This document shows, piece by piece, positions 57,851 through 64,000 of a stretch of DNA of 64,000 bases. The first letter of the stretch is position 1; each line of letters starts with the position of its first letter. The DNA is taken from the NCBI GenBank assembly GCA_022695795.1, contig MU404056.1:248001-312000 (forward strand), written 5' to 3'. Under the pieces are notes generated by a model, which saw only the letters and a program-made list of their open reading frames with translations, did no database searches and was not told where the DNA came from. The position numbers were made by a program, and so were the translations under genes. Source of the DNA: Biscogniauxia marginata. Lineage: Eukaryota > Ascomycota > Sordariomycetes > Xylariales > Xylariaceae.

Positions 57851-59710
57851 ATGTCGAGTTCGGCTCAACAACAGCACTCCAATATTGGGACAAGTATTCG
57901 CTGCCAGGGATGCCAATCGCTATGCACGAAAAATTTACCGCAATGTTTAAGACCGGGAGGCTGGGGATGTCAGAGATGTAGGCGCAAAGGAATTGTATGC
58001 ATCGCCGGCAATACCGTTTTCCCTCCTAACCCGGAAGATACAACCATGATGTACTGTCCGCGATGTGACTCTTGTCGGGCTAACCATAGAAGATGTGATT
58101 ATGCTCGCCCATGTCAGTCTTGTACGGACGCGGGAGACGTGTGCACAGGTAACAGAACAAATTGCTTCTGGCGTGGAGTTCGGAGCACTGAGATGTACGG
58201 ATATTTTCTCAACCTAGGCTACGGTCCCACGGGAATCAACGACCCGCACGTGGTTTATGGCTGGCAACAGCCAGCTAATTACCACCTGGAATATGTCCAA
58301 AGCCTCCAAAACGCCCAGCAAGGTCAAGGTCACGGTCTGATAATTCATAATCCCTATAGAGTACTTTACCAAGAACTTCTTGAAGTCGCAGGTTTGACCA
58401 TTGCCCGAGGTGTGCCCATAGACTTGCAAGCAGTATTCGACAGATTCACCGTTGATTTGAATTCTCACACGCCCATTTCCGAGTCTCGGGCCTACCAGGA
58501 CTTGAAAACATATATCCAGAACACGTCTAACCAGCAGAACCAAGAGCGAATACCGTCGAGGGCTATAGAGTATCCCGAGGGTACGGACTTCAACCTCCTC
58601 CAAACTTTAAATCCTGGCCGACAATTCCAAGGGTTCGTTGCTCCGCTTGCGAACATCACGCGCGCTCCTCTCGACCGTCCTCTCTCTCCAGCGCCGGCCA
58701 GGCCACAGTACTACGTCCCTGTCGGCACACGGGAGGAAAGTCTGGGTGTAATTCCTAACGAAGATAACTATCCCGCTGACCACCCCGAGATTGTTGACAT
58801 GACTCGACTTCAGCGGCCTCTAGCGGCTCATCCATTCAGCGCCGGGCTGTCGCCGTTAGCCTCCATCCCGTACAAGCGCATCTGGACTGACGGTCTGCAG
58901 TACACATCAGAACAGCATTGTCAGGCGACATCATCACAGCCTACTTCCTCGGTCTGCACAAACCCCACACGATCCGGATGCGAAGATAACTGCCACTACG
59001 GTGACGGTTTCCCGATCTGTGACCATTGTGAAGTCCAGAGCCGTGACCGCTTTATGGAGCATTTCCAGTCGATGGTGATGAGCCTTCGGGCATACGCGTG
59101 TGCCGATTGCACCGGGGACCCGAACTTCCTGGAGCAGTTCGAGAACAGCGGACTTACTATCTGGTGGGCCTACGGTGAGTTCCCACACACGGAGGAACCG
59201 CCTATCGACGTCACAGAGGTGTCGCTCCTCACGGCAGGTGGGTACAAGGTCGGTGGTTGGCGAGGACGGCCCCTGGACATTACCGGCTGCTCGTGCGCCC
59301 TGAAGCTGTTCGGGCGACGCATCTGCTCGCCGCACCGCCTCCAGTACATGATCAAGATGGACGAGACGGCGCGAAAGATTCGCGAGTACGTCATTGGCCT
59401 TTACGGCAAGATGGTGTGTCCGTTTTGCCGCCGCAACGCGGGCGTGGACGCCTATAACTTCGCGGGCGCGCAGGGCCGCGAGAAGAACTCTACCGCGTAC
59501 GTGTGCCTGAGCTGTCACGGCGTCGTCCTCGACAGCAGGACGAAGACGGGTCCCTTCCCAGTCGTCTCACTCAACTCCCCGGCCGCGCCGCCGCCGTTCA
59601 ACCCGGCTGAGGAGGAGATCAACGCGAGAGTCCTTAAGGATACTTCAAACGTAGGGCAGGCTTTGGTGAATGCACTTGGGGGCCCTGGAGCTGCCAGCGG
59701 GTCCACGTAA
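57851..59710 (+). CDS. Cysteine-rich zinc-binding protein, possible transcription regulator
   Basis: Single exon, 619 residues. The N-terminal 110 residues carry three Cys clusters: CQGCQSLC, CQRCRRKGIVC, and CPRCDSCRANHRRCDYARPC followed by CQSCTDAGDVC. The third resembles a fungal Zn2Cys6 DNA-binding cluster in spacing and basic content. The middle (about 115-350) is low in structure, with a tyrosine-rich GYGP segment. The C-terminal third (about 370-590) has more Cys pairs: CHYGDGFPICDHC, CADC, GCSCALKLFGRRICSPH, then VCPFCRR and VCLSC, so it is probably another metal-bound module. No signal peptide is seen. GC content rises sharply from about 59100, with a change of codon use within the one frame. 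It is the last gene before the retrotransposon-rich end. Function is inferred only from the Cys clusters. Confidence 0.65.
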   Translation: MSSSAQQQHSNIGTSIRCQGCQSLCTKNLPQCLRPGGWGCQRCRRKGIVCIAGNTVFPPNPEDTTMMYCPRCDSCRANHRRCDYARPCQSCTDAGDVCTGNRTNCFWRGVRSTEMYGYFLNLGYGPTGINDPHVVYGWQQPANYHLEYVQSLQNAQQGQGHGLIIHNPYRVLYQELLEVAGLTIARGVPIDLQAVFDRFTVDLNSHTPISESRAYQDLKTYIQNTSNQQNQERIPSRAIEYPEGTDFNLLQTLNPGRQFQGFVAPLANITRAPLDRPLSPAPARPQYYVPVGTREESLGVIPNEDNYPADHPEIVDMTRLQRPLAAHPFSAGLSPLASIPYKRIWTDGLQYTSEQHCQATSSQPTSSVCTNPTRSGCEDNCHYGDGFPICDHCEVQSRDRFMEHFQSMVMSLRAYACADCTGDPNFLEQFENSGLTIWWAYGEFPHTEEPPIDVTEVSLLTAGGYKVGGWRGRPLDITGCSCALKLFGRRICSPHRLQYMIKMDETARKIREYVIGLYGKMVCPFCRRNAGVDAYNFAGAQGREKNSTAYVCLSCHGVVLDSRTKTGPFPVVSLNSPAAPPPFNPAEEEINARVLKDTSNVGQALVNALGGPGAASGST

Positions 59711-60385
59711 AAGATCTTGAATGAACAATAAGATATCCATCGTTGAGCGCTAAATTGCCAGTAAGTAAAGTTTTGAAGTAGATAATAGATAATACAATGT
59801 TGAACGCTTGCCAAACTCGAGTTCATATGATGTAAAATAAGTGATACCTAGTTCGAAACAGTCCCATTGTATTTTTACTCTTCTTTGTTGCCCCTTTCTT
59901 CATTCTTAATCACCGTTCTTGAATTTTGTTTAATAGCTTTGTTCCTAAGTATATAGTTTTGCTCAGGTCTTATAATTACTATTATTTCCTTGTCGCGTGA
60001 GATGTAATAGTTAATAAGTATTAATTACTTACATTACTTAAACATAATAATATACCACGTAACGTCTTTTATTAACATGTAAGCTATATAAGTAAATAAG
60101 CTAGTTTTTATAATTATTATAATTCTAACAATTATAAATTATTAACGTGATATTTAAATGAGTTAATTATTAATTATTAATTATTAATTATTATATAAAT
60201 AATATATTATTTAAACGAATAAGTTAATTTTTGTAATTTATACATTTTTAACTATTAAAAATCATTTACGTAATATCGAAATTAATTAATAATTATTATT
60301 TAAATCGTTTTATTTAGTTTTTTACTTTAAAAATCAAATACCTTTTTTATATTAAGTATTTGATTTTTTTAATATATAATTTAAG
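59711..60385. other. Transition into AT-rich, RIP-affected DNA
   Basis: GC content falls steeply after about 59870. Short TAATTA tandem-like runs occur at 60155-60195. No coding potential remains. Confidence 0.6.
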
Positions 60386-60886
60386 TGTGACGAACCTCCT
60401 TGTGTGTTCCTAGTTAGCTGACTTCACAGGTGAGTACGTACTGGGTTTTCTTGATTTAAAGGTAACAGTGGGTTAAGATTGGTTTAATTGATTCACAATG
60501 TTATGTTCGTTAAAGAGGTTTTAAGGTACTCTCACTATAGTATTAAAGAGTGACTATAGTCTTAGATTGATAGCTAGAGAATAAATAACTAAATATATGA
60601 GAAATCCCATCCTTTTTATACTTAATTTCCTCCTGGGATAGTGCTTAACATTCTTAATTATTCTCTTTTATTCTCTATGAGAGCCATAGAGAATATAATT
60701 ATTCTCTCTTATTCTCCGTGAAAGCAATAAAGAATATAATTATTCTTTTTTATTCTCCGTGAAAGTAATAAAGAATATAATCATTTTCTCTTATTCTTTA
60801 TAAGAGCAACAAAAAATGCTATTATAAGTCACGTGACCTATGTTTACATAACTATTCACTTTTTTAACCCTTATTAGTTTGTAATA
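60386..60886 (+). mobile_element. RIP-mutated LTR (copy B)
   Basis: This copy begins TGTGACGAAC and ends GTTTGTAATA, which is the copy-A end GTCCGTAACA with three C-to-T changes. It is 501 bp, longer than copy A, because its 3' half differs and holds four 41-bp repeats. Its 5' 220 bp match copy A closely apart from transitions. There is no target duplication at its two sides (TTAAG / CTATT), so it is likely the 5' LTR of a longer damaged element. Confidence 0.8.
60655..60818 (+). repeat. Four tandem 41-bp repeats inside LTR copy B
   Basis: Units start at 60655, 60696, 60737 and 60778. Each has the form TAATTATTCTC-TTATTCTC-...-AATA, with an inverted TCTCTATGAGAG-like core in the first unit that pairs with CATAGAGA. 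Later units differ mainly by transitions. The array is absent from copies A and C. Confidence 0.8.
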
Positions 60887-60953
60887 CTATTTCTCCTTTT
60901 TAACTTGTTTTATCCTTAAAACGCTTTAAGTTAGTATTTGCTATTTTTTATTA

Positions 60954-61560
60954 TGTTTTTAAGAAAGATAATTAAACGTTCTCAACTAGATTCGAAAAAG
61001 AGTTCTATTAAACATCGTCGTGAGTTAGTTTCTATAATCGCCGAGTTTAGTTTCGAAGTTATACCGTGTTCCCGCTGTTTCGATTAAGGCTTTACTTATA
61101 AAATGTTAAAAAGCCGTAAAAAGTATTAAAACTATATTAAAATAAATATTTTTTAATACGACGGAAATCGTATTTCTTTTAATTCCTTAAAAAACATTCG
61201 TTTGGAAAAACTATACGTTAATAAAGAGAAATATGCGGCTTTTAAGGAGCATCGACGTATTCTTTAAAGCCTTTAAAAGCTCTTAACTTATATATCCCGT
61301 CTAAATCGATAATCCGAGTTTCTTCGCGAGCGGGGGGTAAAATTCGTTTAGCGTAAACTTAAAAACTTAAATAAGTTAAAAAAGCAAGAACTCCTTAAGG
61401 TAAAGTAATAACGTCTTAATAAAGAATAACAACACACGAAGGAATCGCTGCGTTAGTTTAAATCTAAATAAGACGTGCTTACTTCGAAGGTCTTCCCCTT
61501 TTTTAACTAGTCCTAACTAGATCACGACCTGGGTCCTTAAATCCCCCTAGGCGATCTGGG
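60954..61560 (+). pseudogene. Decayed gag-like open frame of an LTR retrotransposon
   Basis: The plus strand after LTR B still reads as protein when stops are ignored. It has a Cys/His-type knuckle (CSRCFD, then KMLKSRKKY with Tyr where Cys is expected), a charged helical part (EKYAAFKEHRRIL) and a Lys-rich tail. It carries many TAA/TAG codons at positions where CAA/CAG or TGG would make sense, the pattern RIP leaves. The layout matches the gag-like ORF of fungal Ty3/gypsy elements. No active protein can be made. Confidence 0.55.
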
Positions 61561-61639
61561 TTTTAGCGGTAAAAGTTCTTAAGTTTATCTGTTAAATTCT
61601 TTAAATGCTTGAGTGGTTTTTAAGTATTTTTCTCGGGTG

Positions 61640-63080
61640 GGTAGTCTTCCTATTTAACAAAATACTACAATTGATTTTTGACCCGTTTTAAATCTAGTAT
61701 CTTTTTTATTTTGTATTTATTAGGGTTTTCTTTAAATTCTAGTTGGTTTTTTAGTATGGCGTTATTTAATACTAGTTTTAAGAGCGAAACATGAAATACA
61801 AAATGTATTTTAGATCTTTTTAATAGTGTTAATTTATAATTAATTTTTGAAATAATTTTCTCGATTTTATATAGTCCTAATTTTTTAAATTTAAGTTTTT
61901 CGCTAAGTCGCTTTGTTTTAATTTAAGGTGTTTTTAATATTATGCTTTATTATTAACGGAATAAATAAACTATATCTTCTTTTTTAAGAATTAGTCCCTC
62001 GATTTTTTTTTATTATAGTACTTTGTTATTTTGTTTTAAATAAACTGTAATTCTTTTTATAGCCATTATTGTACTGCCTAGACCTTTTTAGATAGTACTT
62101 TTGCTTTTAAGGCCTTTATTTTAACTCCTAGTGCTTTTATGAGTTTGATTAGTTGTTTTTAGACTTCCGCCTTTTACCTGTACACTGCCTCGTGTGATAA
62201 CATCTTCATATCTTCGTTAATTGAAGTGTTATATACTATTTAGGTTATTAATAATAACTTTATTTAGTTATTTATTTCTTAGTTAATATAACTTTATAAA
62301 TATTGTTTTATTGTTTGGTTTAGTTTCTCTATTTACCTATTTATTTAAAGGTGATATATTATAAATAATTTTTATTTAATTCTTATTCGTTTTATTAAGC
62401 TAGTTTAAAATTTTAACGTAAATAACTTGTTTTTATTTAAAACAACGCGTTTTAGTAGCCCATGTTTATTAATATACTTTTTTAAGAAGTTAAAAATTAA
62501 TTGTTTTGCTATGCTTAATTCGTTGAATGGTAAGAAGTAAGTATATTTCGTGAGTTTGTTAACAATTACCCATATATTGTTATAAGGTACTCTTGTGGTA
62601 GGATCTTTTAACTTTAGAAGTTTTACTACAAAGTCTTATACAATTATATACCACGCCTTATTAGGTATCTAAGTTAGTTATAATAGTTTATATGGTTTAT
62701 ATCGTGATGCTTTAGCTTTATTATAAATGTTATAATTCTTTATAATTCTTTTAATTGTTTATCGTATTCCTGAAAAGTTAAATTCTTTTTAAAGTCGTTT
62801 CATTGTTTTGAAAATCTCTTGGTAGCCGTGTAAAGGATATTTATGAAATTCTTTAACGAATTCGTTTTATACTCGTTTTGGTACGTATACCTTTTCTTTG
62901 TACGAGAGAAGTTCGTCGCTGGATCCTTACTAAGACTATAATTGTTTTTCTTTTAACTATAATTTTCTTTGAAATGTTGTTTTTAGTTTCTTATATTAAT
63001 TTATATATAAACTAATATAATTAATCCGTTATTTTATTGCTTAAATATCTAGATATCTCTTTTATTGATTTTTAATTCAT
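61640..63080 (-). pseudogene. Decayed Ty3/gypsy pol fragment (integrase), inverted
   Basis: On the minus strand the sequence reads, with many stops, as the last part of a Ty3/gypsy pol. First comes an HHCC-type zinc segment (PLHGYQEIFKTMKR at 62791-62832), then the integrase core start NIWVIVNKLTKYTYFLPF (about 62528-62581). A Y-N-T-S-I-N-E-D segment and the C-terminal chromatin-binding part follow toward 61640. No reverse transcriptase is left, because the upstream part is cut at the boundary with LTR C. It lies opposite in direction to both flanking gag remnants. Confidence 0.75.
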
Positions 63081-63082
63081 AA

Positions 63083-63492
63083 TGTGACGAACTTCCCTGT
63101 GTGTTCCTAGTTAACTGACTTCACAGGTGAGTACGTACTAGGTTTTTCTTGATTTGAAGGTAATAGTGGGATGAGATTGGTTCAATTAATTTATAATGTT
63201 ATGTTCGTTAAAGAGATTTCAAGGTACTCTCACTATAGTATCAAAAAGTGACTATAATTTTAGATTAATAGCTAAAGAACTAGAATGAATAACTAAATAC
63301 ATAAGGAAATTCTAATTTATTTATATTTATTTCTCTTTTTCTTAAAATAAGTAAGTCGTTAAATCGCTTTGCCAAGAAGAGTGATTTATTAAGTCACTAA
63401 ATTATTAAATCGCTTTATTAAGGGGAGCGATTTACTGATTTTCTTGTTAAACCACGTGACTAGTACGTAGTTCTATTTTAAGGTCTATAATA
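63083..63492 (+). mobile_element. RIP-mutated LTR (copy C)
   Basis: This copy begins TGTGACGAAC and ends GTCTATAATA. At 410 bp it is about 53 bp longer than copy A because the hairpin unit GTTAAATCGCTTT...GAGTGATT is present twice. It aligns along its whole length with copy A, apart from many C-to-T and G-to-A changes and the reversed 40-bp segment. The flanks CATAA and TCATT do not match, so it is probably a 5' LTR whose element continues past the window edge. Confidence 0.85.
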
Positions 63493-63639
63493 TCATTCTT
63501 CCTCTCTAAAAATCTTTGTCCTAAAAATAAAAAGAGGGCCCCACTATCTTTCTTTCTTATTTATTACTTTCTTTAAGCTACCTTACTTTTCTTTCCTTTA
63601 TTATATCCCATCGTATAACTAAGGCTCGAAAAAAAGTTT

Positions 63640-64000
63640 TTAATTATTCACGGCGTGCCGAGAAATAAGTAGAAAATAAGGTTACTTTCTTAAAAGCTAT
63701 TTCTTTAAACGGAAAAAAGGAAATGGCTTATTTTTACTATAAACGTTTTAAGAAGGAGTATATAGTTTCTAATGATTTTAATTATTATGTTAAGTATATC
63801 CGGCTAAATCGAACTCGTTATAACGTATTTAAAATTACGCGTAAAGGTATAGCCGAAATTTTAGAATAATTTTAAAAAGTTAAAGCTAAGTTAAAAGCGG
63901 CGGAGTCTCGTTACTAAGTTACATAACTAGTTATTAAGGAAGAAATGAACTACGTACGTCGTCTACGTACCGAACGTTAGTTATAATCGAGTAAGTTACG
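63640..64000 (+). pseudogene. Decayed gag-like region of element C, cut by window end
   Basis: One plus frame reads KARKKVFNYSRRAEK, stop, then KKEMAYFYYKRFKKEYIVSN and KYIRLNRTRYN. Tyrosines sit where a knuckle of this kind would have Cys, as expected from TGT/TGC-to-TAT/TAC changes on the G strand. TAA codons interrupt it. It is related in layout to the gag-like remnant at 60954. Confidence 0.6.

Noticed and set aside
1..64000. CRISPR array, bacterial operons, phage or plasmid features
   Set aside because: The window is clearly fungal nuclear DNA with spliced genes; no regularly spaced repeats of that kind are present.

Overview
The window comes from a filamentous ascomycete, most likely a Sordariomycete. 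The protein-coding genes carry short GT-AG introns. There is a class II hydrophobin, a Hook dynein adaptor, fungal-type GPCR and kinase genes, and C-to-T/G-to-A decayed retrotransposon DNA typical of RIP (repeat-induced point mutation). Genes lie on both strands with kilobase-scale spacers, and there are no operons, rRNA genes or CRISPR arrays. Exon structures below were assembled by reading splice sites and frames by eye; no database search was possible.

Left part (1-14.7 kb): a minus-strand Hook gene (297-3676) with a long intron that stays open as an alternative C-terminus. It is followed by a secreted I9-type protease inhibitor (6698-7194), a degenerate HNH-domain protein (7841-9070), a six-cysteine small secreted protein (9749-10136), a 118-residue conserved-looking protein (12527-12883) and an alpha/beta hydrolase (13616-14641).

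Middle left (14.7-31.4 kb): gene-poor. It holds a decayed open frame near 15.6-16.1 kb, an F-box-like protein (18681-20219), a class II hydrophobin (21684-22085), a seven-exon MFS transporter (24775-26883) and a solo LTR with a perfect 5-bp target duplication (29664-30020).

Middle right (31.4-40.4 kb): a housekeeping block. It has an uncharacterised fungal protein (31462-32448), divergently placed ribosomal protein uS12/Rps23 (33092-33696), COQ2 of ubiquinone synthesis (34070-35350) and a large JmjC/4CXXC/AT-hook chromatin protein (36311-40383).

Right part (40.4-59.7 kb): spacers separate a 90-residue three-exon gene (44090-44474), a protein kinase (45963-48208), an RraA-like aldolase (49634-50464), a possible small secreted cysteine protein (51199-52182), a seven-transmembrane receptor (55970-57217) and a cysteine-rich zinc-binding protein (57851-59710).

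The last 4 kb (about 59.9-64 kb) is very AT-rich: two RIP-mutated LTRs related to the solo LTR, each followed by a decayed plus-strand gag-like region, and between them an inverted piece of Ty3/gypsy integrase. Comparing the three LTRs shows a 40-bp internal segment, bounded by short inverted repeats and centred on a palindrome, in opposite orientation in the 29.7-kb copy. That flip, the Hook alternative end and the small secreted or unknown genes are the observations most worth following up. The genes do not form one pathway.
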